A stretch of 43,667 nucleotides of DNA from Gallionellales bacterium GWA2_60_142 (GTDB taxonomy: Bacteria; Pseudomonadota; Gammaproteobacteria; Burkholderiales; Gallionellaceae). The notes beneath the pieces were generated by a model, which saw only the letters and a list, made by a program, of their open reading frames with translations, did no database searches and was not told the origin of the DNA. The stretch covers positions 1 to 43,667 of the forward strand of contig MGWR01000025.1 in assembly GCA_001801085.1 (NCBI GenBank), written 5' to 3'. Positions 25,258 to 33,041 of this stretch are shown here, piece after piece. Each line of letters begins with the position of its first letter. Within the stretch, counting starts at the first letter, position 1. Both the position numbers and the translations under genes were made by a program.

Positions 25258-25968
25258 ATGCCTCGCCGTGCCCGCATCGCGTTGCCCAATGTTCCCGTCC
25301 ATCTCATCCAGCGAGGCAATAATCACCAGCCCTGCTTTTTTGCCGATGAGGATTATCGCCGCTATCTCGATTGGCTGACCGAGTATGCCGGCAAGACCGG
25401 TTGCCGGATTCACGCCTACGTGTTGATGACCAATCATGTGCATTTGCTGATTTCTGCCGATCGCGCCGATGCGGGCGGTGCGCTGATGAAGTCGTTGGGG
25501 CAGCGTTATGTCTATGTGAATCGCGTTTACCGGCGTAGCGGCACTTTGTGGGAGGGGCGTTTCCGTTCGTGCCCGGTGCAGGAAGAGGATTACCTGTTGG
25601 GGTGTCAGCGATATATCGAGCTGAATCCGGTACGGGCGAATATGGTGGCGCATCCGGCGGAATACCGGTGGTCGAGCTATCGCGCCAATGCGCAGGGGGT
25701 GGCGGATGCTCTGATGCAGCCGCATCGGTTATACGACTCACTCGGCAGCGATGCGGCCTCCCGGCAAGCGGCTTACCGCGAGTTGTTCCGTTACGAGCTG
25801 GAGCCGGGTTTGGTGGATGAAATTCGGCGTGCAACCAACGGCAACTTTGCGTTGGGGAGCGCCCGCTTTGCGGCTGAGGTGGCGGAGATGATCGGCAGGC
25901 GGGCGATGCCGGGACATTCCGGGCGACCTCGCAAGCTTGTCGAGCCAGAGTCTGGCGAGCTTTTTTGA
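25258..25968 (+). CDS. REP-associated tyrosine transposase (RAYT, Y1/IS200-like)
   Basis: This 236-residue Y1-type single-strand transposase uses ATG 25258, with GGAG upstream. The N-terminal PNVPVHLIQRGNNHQPCFF and the HUH motif YVLMTNHVHLLISA (His-x-His before the hydrophobic residues) are diagnostic. The catalytic Tyr is probably in QRYVYVNRVYRR or in CQRYIELNPVRANMV, both typical of the family. RAYTs are domesticated relatives of IS200 that process REP-type hairpins. The gene is enclosed by inverse copies of ACAGACCACGGTTT. The host genome segment contains many palindromic repeats that such an enzyme could mobilise. Confidence 0.92.
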   Translation: MPRRARIALPNVPVHLIQRGNNHQPCFFADEDYRRYLDWLTEYAGKTGCRIHAYVLMTNHVHLLISADRADAGGALMKSLGQRYVYVNRVYRRSGTLWEGRFRSCPVQEEDYLLGCQRYIELNPVRANMVAHPAEYRWSSYRANAQGVADALMQPHRLYDSLGSDAASRQAAYRELFRYELEPGLVDEIRRATNGNFALGSARFAAEVAEMIGRRAMPGHSGRPRKLVEPESGELF

Positions 25969-26355
25969 GCCAAAACCGTGGTCTGTCCCTGGTTTTGCTT
26001 GCTGGTTTTGCTTTGCGGTTTTCCTTTGTGCACAACCCATCGCGGCTGAAGCCGCTCCTACAAAAAAACAGCCCGCTCACCGCTCGTGATTGAGTTCCTG
26101 CATCAGTTGCACCGATAGCTCTTCTATCGATTTCGCGGTGGTGTCGAACCACTTGATGCCCTCGCGCTCCATAGTTCTTTCCGTCGCGAGGTGCTGACTT
26201 GTACAAGCCAATTAAGGCGTCGCCATTTTGTCGGCAGTTTTCGGGTAGCAAATACGTCAACCTGCGTATTGCTGGCTACTGGCAAGGCTGGTATTTCTAA
26301 CTGAAGGGGGCGGCATCGCATTGGGCAGTTCGAGACATGAAACCGGGGAGACGGT
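25969..26355. other. 387-bp non-coding stretch: right repeat, REP, ppsR scrap
   Basis: AAACCGTGGTCTGTCCC (25973-25989) is the inverse of the left-side repeats. ATCGCGGCTGAAGCCGCTCC (from 26039, continuing to 26061) is a REP copy shared with 42351-42421. A ppsR-like 3' fragment is at 26077-26190 (-). From 26199 a short plus-strand reading frame (LYKPIKASPFCRQF...) ends at 26301. I do not recognise it and it has no start signal. Confidence 0.6.
26077..26190 (-). pseudogene. 3' scrap of a ppsR-like PEP synthase regulatory protein gene
   Basis: On the minus strand, the last 31 codons before TGA read MEREGIKWFDTTAKSIEELS... and end QLMQELNHER. This matches the C-terminus of the PpsR/DUF299 bifunctional kinase-phosphorylase (REGIKWL.STTKSIEEIA.T.LQE in beta- and gammaproteobacteria). 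The frame upstream holds only a few more plausible codons and then unrelated sequence. The first roughly 230 codons are gone. The break lies beside the RAYT and REP elements, which may have caused the loss. A functional ppsR could exist elsewhere in the genome. Confidence 0.6.
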
Positions 26356-27975
26356 ATGGCAAAAATAATCAAAGCCGAGCGAAGCAGCTTGCCCCGGACA
26401 GTGCCACGGCTGCTGCAAATTTTGTTCGTTCTGCTCAGGCACAATTTCCTGGGTGCGCTGCGCGGCAGGAAACATTTGCCGCAGCCGAAAGAGGTGCGGG
26501 AAACTTTTGAGGAACTCGGATTGATCTTCCTCAAGTTCGGCCAAGTGCTGGCCCTGCGGCGCGACCTGCTGCCGGACAACTACATCGCCGAACTGGAATT
26601 GCTGCACGACGAAGTGCCGGGGCTACACATTGATGCGGTGCGGGCCACGATCGAAGAGGAACTGCGCGCGCCGATGTCGGCCTTGTTCAGCCGCTTTAAT
26701 AAAACGCCGCTGGCCGCCGCCACCATCGCCCAGGTACATGAGGCAACCACCATCGACGGACGCCATGTCGCCGTCAAGGTGCAGCGGACGGGCCTCGACA
26801 CCGTGATCGCGACCGACGTCGCGGTACTTAATTTTCTGGTGGTGCTGGCGGAAAAACTCTTTCCGAGCCTGCGCGCGCTCGAACTTCCGCTGGCGGTCAG
26901 TGAATTCGAGATCAGCCTGAACCGGGAAACCGATTTCGGCCGCGAAGGGCGTTCCATCGTGCTTTTTCGTGCCGCGCTGATCGACGATCCCGATGTCTGG
27001 GTTCCCGATGTGCTGGCCGAATATTCTGGCCGGACCGTGCTGACGATGGAGTTTTCGGCCGGCGAGCGGATCGATTTATACGCTCGCAGTCATCCGGAAA
27101 CGATGCCGCACGCGATCAGCACACTGGTTCGGTTGATGCTCCAATCCATCTTCGAATCCGGCGTGTTCCACGCCGACCCGCATCCCGGCAACGTCTTTGT
27201 GATGCCGGACGGGCGATTGTCCCTGCTCGATTTCGGGATGACCGGCGATCTTGACGAAACGATGCGCGAGTCTCTGGTACTGCTGCTCGAAGCGGTGGTT
27301 AAACACGATGCGCGGGGCGTCAAGGAGGCGTATCTCGAAATGGCGACTGCAAGCGAAAAGGTCAACCGTGCCAGCTTGCTGCTCGACATCAAAGCCGTGC
27401 TGTATGAAATCCACCGCAGCGACTTGACCCAGGTTTCAATCGGCACCGCGTTCGATTCGCTGGTGCGGGCCGGCAGCAAGAACGGCGTGCACAATCCCAG
27501 CGAGTTTTTTTTGCTGACCCGTGCTTTCGTGATCCTGGAGTCGATGATTCGCCAGCTCGATCCGCACCATAACTACATCGAGTCGTTCCGCGTCGAGATC
27601 AAGCGGCTGACCGCGCAGCAATTCTCGGTCGCGCGAATCGAGGAAAAAACCATCAAGCTGGGACGCGACTCCGAGCGTTTGATCGGCGATGCGCCCGCCG
27701 ACATCCGCCGCGCGCTGCGCCGGGTCGCGTCAGGCCAACTCGGGCAGCTGCAGTTGCCGGCGCTCGAAGCCCTGGGCGGACGAATCAGCCGCAACCTGGA
27801 AAGTCTCAACGGCGCCATTGCGGCGGCGGCGCTGGTCATCGGCGGCGCCATGCTGGTGTCGAATCCACTGGCGTCATGGCATTCCGAGCTGGGCGAATAC
27901 ATGATCATCGGAGGAGTCATCGGCGCGCTGGTTATCTATATCGGCGCTTTGCGCCGCGACCGCGGTCGACGCTGA
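26356..27975 (+). CDS. ABC1/UbiB (AarF) atypical kinase
   Basis: This 539-residue protein starts at ATG 26356, with GGGGAG 5 nt upstream. Family marks are the KxGQ motif in LGLIFLKFGQVLALRRDLLP (near residue 60), the Ala-rich loop AAATIAQVHEA (canonical AAAS is here AAAT), the ion-pair Lys in VAVKVQR, VFHADPHPGNVFV and the DFG motif LLDFGMTGDLD. Two C-terminal membrane helices (AAAALVIGGAMLVSNPLA and YMIIGGVIGALVIYIGAL) anchor it. UbiB-like proteins support ubiquinone biosynthesis or lipid/quinone handling, probably as ATPases. No ubi genes are adjacent, so this may be a paralogue. It is convergent with the transporter gene. Confidence 0.9.
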   Translation: MAKIIKAERSSLPRTVPRLLQILFVLLRHNFLGALRGRKHLPQPKEVRETFEELGLIFLKFGQVLALRRDLLPDNYIAELELLHDEVPGLHIDAVRATIEEELRAPMSALFSRFNKTPLAAATIAQVHEATTIDGRHVAVKVQRTGLDTVIATDVAVLNFLVVLAEKLFPSLRALELPLAVSEFEISLNRETDFGREGRSIVLFRAALIDDPDVWVPDVLAEYSGRTVLTMEFSAGERIDLYARSHPETMPHAISTLVRLMLQSIFESGVFHADPHPGNVFVMPDGRLSLLDFGMTGDLDETMRESLVLLLEAVVKHDARGVKEAYLEMATASEKVNRASLLLDIKAVLYEIHRSDLTQVSIGTAFDSLVRAGSKNGVHNPSEFFLLTRAFVILESMIRQLDPHHNYIESFRVEIKRLTAQQFSVARIEEKTIKLGRDSERLIGDAPADIRRALRRVASGQLGQLQLPALEALGGRISRNLESLNGAIAAAALVIGGAMLVSNPLASWHSELGEYMIIGGVIGALVIYIGALRRDRGRR

Positions 27976-27997
27976 CGCCACCCGAAATAATCGCAGC

Positions 27998-28861
27998 CTA
28001 TGAAGCAAACCGTCGTGCCCCGAGCACGCACAGGCCAACCGCTAGCGCGGAGGCGATCATCGTCGCGCTGACGTGTTCGCCCAGCAGCGTCGCTGCCAGC
28101 CCAAGGCCGAAGAACGGTTGCAGCAATTGCAACTGGCTGACGGATGCGGTGCCGCCCAGTGCCAGGCCGTGGTACCAGAAGAAGAATCCGAGCAGTGTGC
28201 TGAACAGCGAGACGTAGGCAAGGCTCAGCAAGGCGGGCCCGGAGGCTTGCTGGAAATTGCCCGGCATTGTCCACAGGCTCAGCGGCAGCATCAACGGCAG
28301 CGACAGCACCAGCGCCCAGCAAATGACCTGCCATCCGCCCATGCTGCGCGACAGACGTGCGCCTTCGGCATAGCCCAGTCCGCACAAGGCAATCGCCGTC
28401 AGCATCAATAGATCGTCGGTCAGCGAAACGGCGATGCCTTGGCCCATCGCAAAACCTGCCATGACCAGGCTCCCGGATAGCGAGAACAGCCAGAACAAAC
28501 GACGCGGATTTTTGTCGCCGCGCAGCACGCCGAATATCACCGTCGCCATCGGCAACAGCCCGACGAACACGGTGGCATGCGCCGCGCTGACATTGCGTAG
28601 CGCCAGCGCGAGCAACAGCGGAAAACCGATCACCGCGCCCAGCGCGACCACCAGCAATGCAAGGCTGTCGCCGCGCGTGGGGCGCGGCTGGCGCAAAACC
28701 AGCAGGATCGCTGCGGCGATCACGCCGGCAATCGCGGCCCGCGCCAGTGAAAAAAAGACGGGGTCGAAGGTGGCGACCGCCACTCTTGTTGCGGGCAGCG
28801 TGCCGCTGAAGATCAGCACGCCCAGCAGTCCGCTGGTATATCCCTTGTATCCTTTGTCCAT
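27998..28861 (-). CDS. EamA/DMT-superfamily transporter
   Basis: This 287-residue protein has ten hydrophobic segments arranged as two EamA repeats. The first spans about residues 8-135 (SGLLGVLIFSGTLPATRVAVATFDPVFFSLAR). The second spans about 150-285 (LYVSLFSTLLGFFFWYHGLALGGTASVSQLQLLQPFFG, with the family's typical Q-P-F/V segment). It is probably an inner-membrane exporter of a small metabolite or amino acid. It is divergent from a MocR regulator with 116 bp between starts, a pairing that usually means regulator and target. The substrate is unknown. Confidence 0.88.
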   Translation of the reverse strand: MDKGYKGYTSGLLGVLIFSGTLPATRVAVATFDPVFFSLARAAIAGVIAAAILLVLRQPRPTRGDSLALLVVALGAVIGFPLLLALALRNVSAAHATVFVGLLPMATVIFGVLRGDKNPRRLFWLFSLSGSLVMAGFAMGQGIAVSLTDDLLMLTAIALCGLGYAEGARLSRSMGGWQVICWALVLSLPLMLPLSLWTMPGNFQQASGPALLSLAYVSLFSTLLGFFFWYHGLALGGTASVSQLQLLQPFFGLGLAATLLGEHVSATMIASALAVGLCVLGARRFAS

Positions 28862-28932
28862 GCTCGTGCCCGCCGTTTAATGCAAGAAGAAGCGGCATCA
28901 TCCCCCGCAAAGTTTTGGGGCAACAGAGACAG

Positions 28933-28977
28933 ATGGGTACAATTCAAAGATACTGTCCGCCATGCTCATGGGTACAA
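28933..28977 (+). promoter_or_regulatory. Direct repeats ATGGGTACAA, probable MocR binding sites
   Basis: ATGGGTACAA occurs at 28933-28942 and again at 28968-28977, 35 bp start to start, directly before the MocR start codon. MocR regulators commonly bind two direct repeats. These sit in the divergent promoter region shared with the transporter gene. Confidence 0.6.
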
Positions 28978-30375
28978 ATGATGAAAAACCAAGTCGATCA
29001 GAAAGACGGCACCCGCGTGAATGCGGTGATGCATACCATACGCGAGCAACTGGCCTCGCGCGTGCTGGTGCCGGGCGAGCGCCTGCCCTCCATCAGACAG
29101 ATGGCCGAACGTCTGGACGTGGCGAAGAACACCATCGTCGAGGCCTATGACCGTCTCGCCGCCGACGGCGTGCTGACCGCGAAACGCGGCTCCGGCTTTT
29201 ATGTGTGCGGGCATCTGCCGCCTTTGTCGCTGGCCGATGTGGGGGCGACGCGGGATCGCAGCATCGATCCGCTGTGGATCATCCGCCAGTCGCTCGAAGC
29301 CGAATCGGGCATGCTCAAACCCGGCTGCGGCTGGCTTCCCCCGTCATGGTTGCCGGACGAGGAAATCCGCCGCACCTTGCGGCGCGTGTCCAAGGAACAG
29401 CAAACCGGTTTGCTGGAATACGGGCATCCGTACGGGCACTTTGCATTGCGCGAACAACTCGGCCGCCGCCTCGGCGAACGCGGCGTCGCGGCCTCTCCGC
29501 GCCAGATCATCCTCGCCGATTCCGGCACCCAGGCCATCGACCTGATCTGCCGTTTCCTGCTGGAGCCGGGCGACACGGTGCTGATCGACGATCCGGGGTA
29601 TTTCAACTTTCAGGCCCTGCTGCACGCGCACCGCGTGCAACTGGTCGCCGTACCCTATACCGAACAGGGGCCCGATGTGCAGGCGATGGAACAACTGCTG
29701 GTGCAACACAAGCCGCGCCTGTATCTGACCAACACGGTTTTCCACAACCCGACCGGCGCGGTGCTCTCGCCCATCGTTGCGCACCGCGTGCTCAAACTGG
29801 CCGAAGACCACGACCTGCTGATTATCGAGGACGACATCTATGCCGAATTCGCGCAGAACACCTCGCCCCTGCTGGCCTCGTTCGACGGCCTGAACCGTGT
29901 CATCCACGTCGGCAGTTTTTCCAAGGTGCTGACGGCATCGGCGCGCTGCGGCTACATCGCGGTTCGGCAAGACTGGGCGGAACAAATCGTCGATCTGAAA
30001 CTGGCCACCACGCTGAGCAGTAACGGCCTGGGCGCGGAGCTGGTCTACTCCATGCTGCGCCAGGGCGCTTATCGCCACCATGTCGATGCGCTGCGCAGCC
30101 GGCTGGCGGATGCCATGGGCCGCACGCTGCACCGACTGGATAAACTCGGCATCGCCCCCTGGATGAAACCGCAAGGCGGCATGTTCCTCTGGGTGCGCCT
30201 GCCGCAAGGGCTGGACTCGGCCAAGGTATCCCGCAAAGCCTTGCACGACGGCATCGTCCTCGCGCCCGGCAACGCGTTCAGCCTGAGCCAGACGGCGTCG
30301 CCATTTCTGCGTTTCAACGTGGCGCAATGCCAGTCGCCGAAGGTTTTCGAGGTGCTGGAAAAGGCGATGGGATAG
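28978..30375 (+). CDS. MocR-family (GntR-aminotransferase) transcriptional regulator
   Basis: The protein is 465 residues from ATG 28978; a second ATG follows at 28981. The N-terminal GntR winged HTH spans about residues 8-75 (RLPSIRQMAERLDVAKNTIVEAYDRLAADGVL). A fold-type I aminotransferase-like domain follows, with HNPTGAV, the pyridoxal phosphate Asp/Tyr region IIEDDIYAEFA, and the Schiff-base Lys in VGSFSKVLTASARCGY (Lys316). It senses PLP or a PLP adduct of an amino compound. It is divergent from the DMT transporter that it probably controls. The extended upstream frame to 28915 runs through the putative operators and is unlikely to be translated. Confidence 0.9.
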   Translation: MMKNQVDQKDGTRVNAVMHTIREQLASRVLVPGERLPSIRQMAERLDVAKNTIVEAYDRLAADGVLTAKRGSGFYVCGHLPPLSLADVGATRDRSIDPLWIIRQSLEAESGMLKPGCGWLPPSWLPDEEIRRTLRRVSKEQQTGLLEYGHPYGHFALREQLGRRLGERGVAASPRQIILADSGTQAIDLICRFLLEPGDTVLIDDPGYFNFQALLHAHRVQLVAVPYTEQGPDVQAMEQLLVQHKPRLYLTNTVFHNPTGAVLSPIVAHRVLKLAEDHDLLIIEDDIYAEFAQNTSPLLASFDGLNRVIHVGSFSKVLTASARCGYIAVRQDWAEQIVDLKLATTLSSNGLGAELVYSMLRQGAYRHHVDALRSRLADAMGRTLHRLDKLGIAPWMKPQGGMFLWVRLPQGLDSAKVSRKALHDGIVLAPGNAFSLSQTASPFLRFNVAQCQSPKVFEVLEKAMG

Positions 30376-30459
30376 ATCGCAGAAACGGGCGGAACGATCC
30401 GCTCGGCATTGTTTTTCGGCAGTGGCATAATCGGCCATGCATATGCCGAATCTGCCAAC

Positions 30460-31419
30460 ATGAAAATCGCCCTGCTGCTCGAAGAAGGATCTACCTCCTC
30501 CAGCGTCGCCACTACGCTCGACATGTTCCGCCTCGCCCAGCGCTTCCAGCCGGATGCGGGCTGGCAGCCGCATTTATTTTCCACGCACGGCGGGCCGGTG
30601 CGCCTGACCGATGCGCTGCTGGTGGAGACGCACCGCCTGCCCGCCGACCTTGGCGGTTACGACGCGATCATCCTGCCGGGTTTCTTCGCCGAATCGGTCG
30701 AACGCATCGCCGAAAGCATGCAGACCATCTGGCGTAGCGTCATCTCCCGATTGCAAAAGCTGCCCGAAAATACGCTGGTCGCGGCGAGTTGTTACGGCAC
30801 TTTCGTGCTGGCGGAAGCGGGCTTGCTGGACGGTATTCCGGCAACGACCACATGGTGGTTCGCCGAAGCGTTCCAGCAGCGCTATCCGCAAGTGCAGCTC
30901 GATGCGGACAAGACGCTGGTCGATAGCGGACGCGCCATCACCGCAGGCGCGATGACCGCGCACACCGACCTCGCGCTGCATGTGCTGCGCCGTCTCGGCG
31001 GCGTGGCGCTGACGCGCAGCATCGGCGGCATCATGCTGGTGGACGGCGCGCGCACGTCGCAACGCCCGTTCATGTCCGTGCAAAAAGATTATTCCGAACC
31101 GCTGATCCAGAACGCCATCGCATGGATGGACAAACACCTCGCGCAACCCGTCGCCATCGACGAATTAGCCTGCGCCATGCATGTCAGCTACCGCACCCTC
31201 AACCGCCGCTTCGTCGAAATCACCGGCATGACACCCCTCGCCTATTTGCAGGCGCTGAAAATCGAACGGGCGAAGGAATTGCTGGAAGTTTCGAACGCAG
31301 ATTTCGAGACGATCACAGAGAAGGTGGGGTATGGTGATGCTTCGTCGTTCCGGCGCTTGTTCAAGCGCGTGACGGGGCTTGCGCCGGTGCAATACAGAAG
31401 GCAGTTCAAGTCCCGGTAG
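30460..31419 (+). CDS. GlxA-like AraC-family transcriptional regulator
   Basis: The protein is 319 residues from ATG 30460; the Shine-Dalgarno is weak. The N-terminal DJ-1/PfpI-like domain (MKIALLLEEGSTSSSVATTLDMF, YDAIILPGFFAE, ASCYGTFVLAEAGLLDG with the nucleophile-elbow Cys, TTWWF) is fused to a C-terminal AraC HTH pair (about residues 225-315: IDELACAMHVSYRTLNRRFVEITGMTPLAYLQ and VGYGDASSFRRLFKRVTGLAP). GlxA-type regulators respond to small metabolites. The gene runs directly into a qorB remnant, its possible former target. The palindrome-like TCGGCCATGCATATGCCGA at 30432-30450 just upstream could be an autoregulatory site. Confidence 0.88.
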   Translation: MKIALLLEEGSTSSSVATTLDMFRLAQRFQPDAGWQPHLFSTHGGPVRLTDALLVETHRLPADLGGYDAIILPGFFAESVERIAESMQTIWRSVISRLQKLPENTLVAASCYGTFVLAEAGLLDGIPATTTWWFAEAFQQRYPQVQLDADKTLVDSGRAITAGAMTAHTDLALHVLRRLGGVALTRSIGGIMLVDGARTSQRPFMSVQKDYSEPLIQNAIAWMDKHLAQPVAIDELACAMHVSYRTLNRRFVEITGMTPLAYLQALKIERAKELLEVSNADFETITEKVGYGDASSFRRLFKRVTGLAPVQYRRQFKSR

Positions 31420-31444
31420 GCTGCTTCGCTGTTACGCGGCGCTG

Positions 31445-31854
31445 GGCGCGGTATATGGTTGCGCGGGCGACGGGCGCATCTCTTCCGTCGCGCGTGCCGA
31501 CTATGCCGAGGCTGCCGCCGTCGTGCTGACCTCCGACAACCAGACCGGCAAGACCTACGAGCTGGCCGGCGATACGGCCTACACCCTGAGCGAATTTGCC
31601 GCCGAAATCTCGCGCCAAGCTGGCCGCGCCATCGGCTACGTCAACCTGTCGGAAGCGGAATACAAAAAGCGCTGCTAGGCGCAGGCCTGCCGGACTTCCT
31701 CGCCGAACTGCTGGCGAATTCCGACACGGGCGTATCGAAAGGCGCGCTGTTCGACGACGGCCATCAACTGAGCAAGCTGATCGGCAGGCCGACAATGCCG
31801 ATGGCGGAGTCGGTCGGGGCGGCGATTCAGACTGCGGGCACGCCACTGCCGTAG
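31445..31854 (+). pseudogene. qorB-like NAD(P)H:quinone oxidoreductase remnant, 5'-truncated and frameshifted
   Basis: Frame 1 reads GAVYGCAGDGRISSVARADY...YELAGDTAYTLSEFAAEIS...VNLSEAEYKKRC and stops. After the A-run at 31664-31668, another frame continues ALLGAGLPDFLAELLANSDTGVSKGALFDDG to a stop at 31854. Together these match the C-terminal half of QorB/YtfG (NmrA-type SDR quinone reductase). One extra A would restore YKKALLGAGLPDF. The N-terminal NAD-binding half is missing, and the fragment abuts the glxA-like gene. It is most likely non-functional. Confidence 0.8.
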
Positions 31855-31892
31855 GCGCGAGGGGATTTCACTCCTCCCTGCCGCTGCAGGAG

Positions 31893-32177
31893 TTACGAAA
31901 GCCGTCGTTTGCGTTCGGCGGTGAACGTCCACCAAGGACGGGCTTCCCCGCCATGCATGAAATCCACGACGGACATGAAGACGTCAATCACGCAGGGATC
32001 TTGTTTGTGCCCGGTTTTCTCGCACAGCGCCCGGTGCATCTCGAACGCGTCGCGTCCGATCAGTTGCTCCGGCGTGTCGATGCCGATGATGCGCAGATCG
32101 CCGGCCATTGCTTTGCCGACGTTGGGCAGGTCTTCGAGTTCTTGGAGTTGGTCGCGTCGGACTTTTTGCGGGTTCAC
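31893..32177 (-). CDS. Helix-hairpin-helix protein of the Cdd1/'pathogenicity locus' family
   Basis: The protein is 94 residues with a GTG start. QELEDLPNVGKAMAGDLRIIGIDTPEQLIG is a helix-hairpin-helix, followed by the family's ALCEKTGHKQDPCVIDVFMSVVDFMHGG and the Trp pair in ARPWWTF. Members of PF11731 have been linked to mitomycin resistance and DNA binding, but their biochemical role is unproven. GTG overlaps the yggS stop (GTGA), so the two are translationally coupled. Confidence 0.8.
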   Translation of the reverse strand: MNPQKVRRDQLQELEDLPNVGKAMAGDLRIIGIDTPEQLIGRDAFEMHRALCEKTGHKQDPCVIDVFMSVVDFMHGGEARPWWTFTAERKRRLS

Positions 32178-32869
32178 GCCGGTGATTTGCTGCGCACGCC
32201 GAAGATCGCCGTGCCGATGCGTACCATGGTCGCGCCTTCGGCGATCGCGGCGGGGAAGTCGTGCGACATGCCCATTGACAGGGTGTCGAGTTGCAGTCCG
32301 TCGCGGTTGAGTTTGTCGAATAGTTCGCGCAGCTGAGCGAATGCGGCGCGCTGTTCCGCGACATCGTCGGTGGGCGCGGGGATCGCCATCAGCCCGCGCA
32401 GACTAAGGTTGGGCAGCGCCGCGATGCCGCGCGCCAGTGCTTCTGCCTGTTCTAGCGGCACGCCGCTCTTGCTGGCTTCGCCGCTGACGTTCACTTGCAG
32501 GCAGACCTGTAGCGGCGGCAGATGCGCAGGACGTTGCGCCGACAGCCGCTCGGCGATTTTCAGCCGCTCGATACCGTGCACCCAGTCGAAATGCTCGGCG
32601 ATCAGGCGCGTCTTGTTGCTCTGGATCGGGCCGATGAAATGCCACTCGATTTGCAGGCCTTGCAGTGCGGCGATCTTGTCTTTGCCTTCCTGTACGTAAT
32701 TTTCGCCGAAGCGGCACTGTCCCGCGTCATAGGCCTCGCGCACTGCGTCGGCGGGGAAGGTCTTGCTGACTGCCAGCAGTTCGACGGCTTGCGGTGCGCG
32801 CCCGCAAGCCGTCGCGGCATCCGCTATCGCGGTACGCGTGGCTTGCAAGTTGGAAGCGATTGTTGTCAT
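32174..32869 (-). CDS. yggS: YggS/PLPHP-family pyridoxal phosphate homeostasis protein
   Basis: The protein is 231 residues from ATG 32869. VELLAVSKTFPADAVREAYDAG contains the PLP-binding Lys (SK), and FGENYVQEGKDKI, WHFIGPIQSNKTRLIAEHFDWVHGI, VNVSGEASKSG and LSMGMSHDFPAAI are all hallmark segments. The protein binds PLP in a single TIM-like barrel, has no known catalytic activity, and tunes free PLP and amino/keto acid pools. In many proteobacteria yggS is divergent from or next to pilT, as here. Confidence 0.94.
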   Translation of the reverse strand: MTTIASNLQATRTAIADAATACGRAPQAVELLAVSKTFPADAVREAYDAGQCRFGENYVQEGKDKIAALQGLQIEWHFIGPIQSNKTRLIAEHFDWVHGIERLKIAERLSAQRPAHLPPLQVCLQVNVSGEASKSGVPLEQAEALARGIAALPNLSLRGLMAIPAPTDDVAEQRAAFAQLRELFDKLNRDGLQLDTLSMGMSHDFPAAIAEGATMVRIGTAIFGVRSKSPA

Positions 32870-32973
32870 AATCCGGCGCACCAGCAGCCATTCAGGCCGC
32901 GTCGTTAACGTGAAACGCGCGTAAGCGTTCGTTTGCCCTTTCTCCCGCTTGCGGGGGAAAGTTGGATAGGGGG

Positions 32974-33024
32974 AACGGGCATGGCAAGTTTCATTATCAG
33001 GGGTGGCAACTTGCCATGCCCGTT
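32974..33024. repeat. Perfect 17-bp inverted repeat in the yggS-pilT gap
   Basis: AACGGGCATGGCAAGTT (32974-32990) and its exact inverse AACTTGCCATGCCCGTT (33008-33024) flank a 17-nt loop. It ends 17 bp before the pilT ATG at 33042. The preceding bases 32937-32973 (TCTCCCGCTTGCGGGGGAAAG...) belong to the dispersed CCCTCCC-type repeat family. Confidence 0.9.
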
Positions 33025-33041
33025 GAATCGGGAAGATTATA

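Noticed and set aside
25138-25989. Repeated ACAGACCACG units as a CRISPR array
   Set aside because: There are only three copies, in mixed orientation and irregular spacing, around a Y1 transposase; no cas gene is near.
26199-26301. Plus-strand reading LYKPIKASPFCRQF... before the ABC1 kinase gene
   Set aside because: It is short, without start or ribosome site, and I could not match it to any family; left as unexplained sequence.
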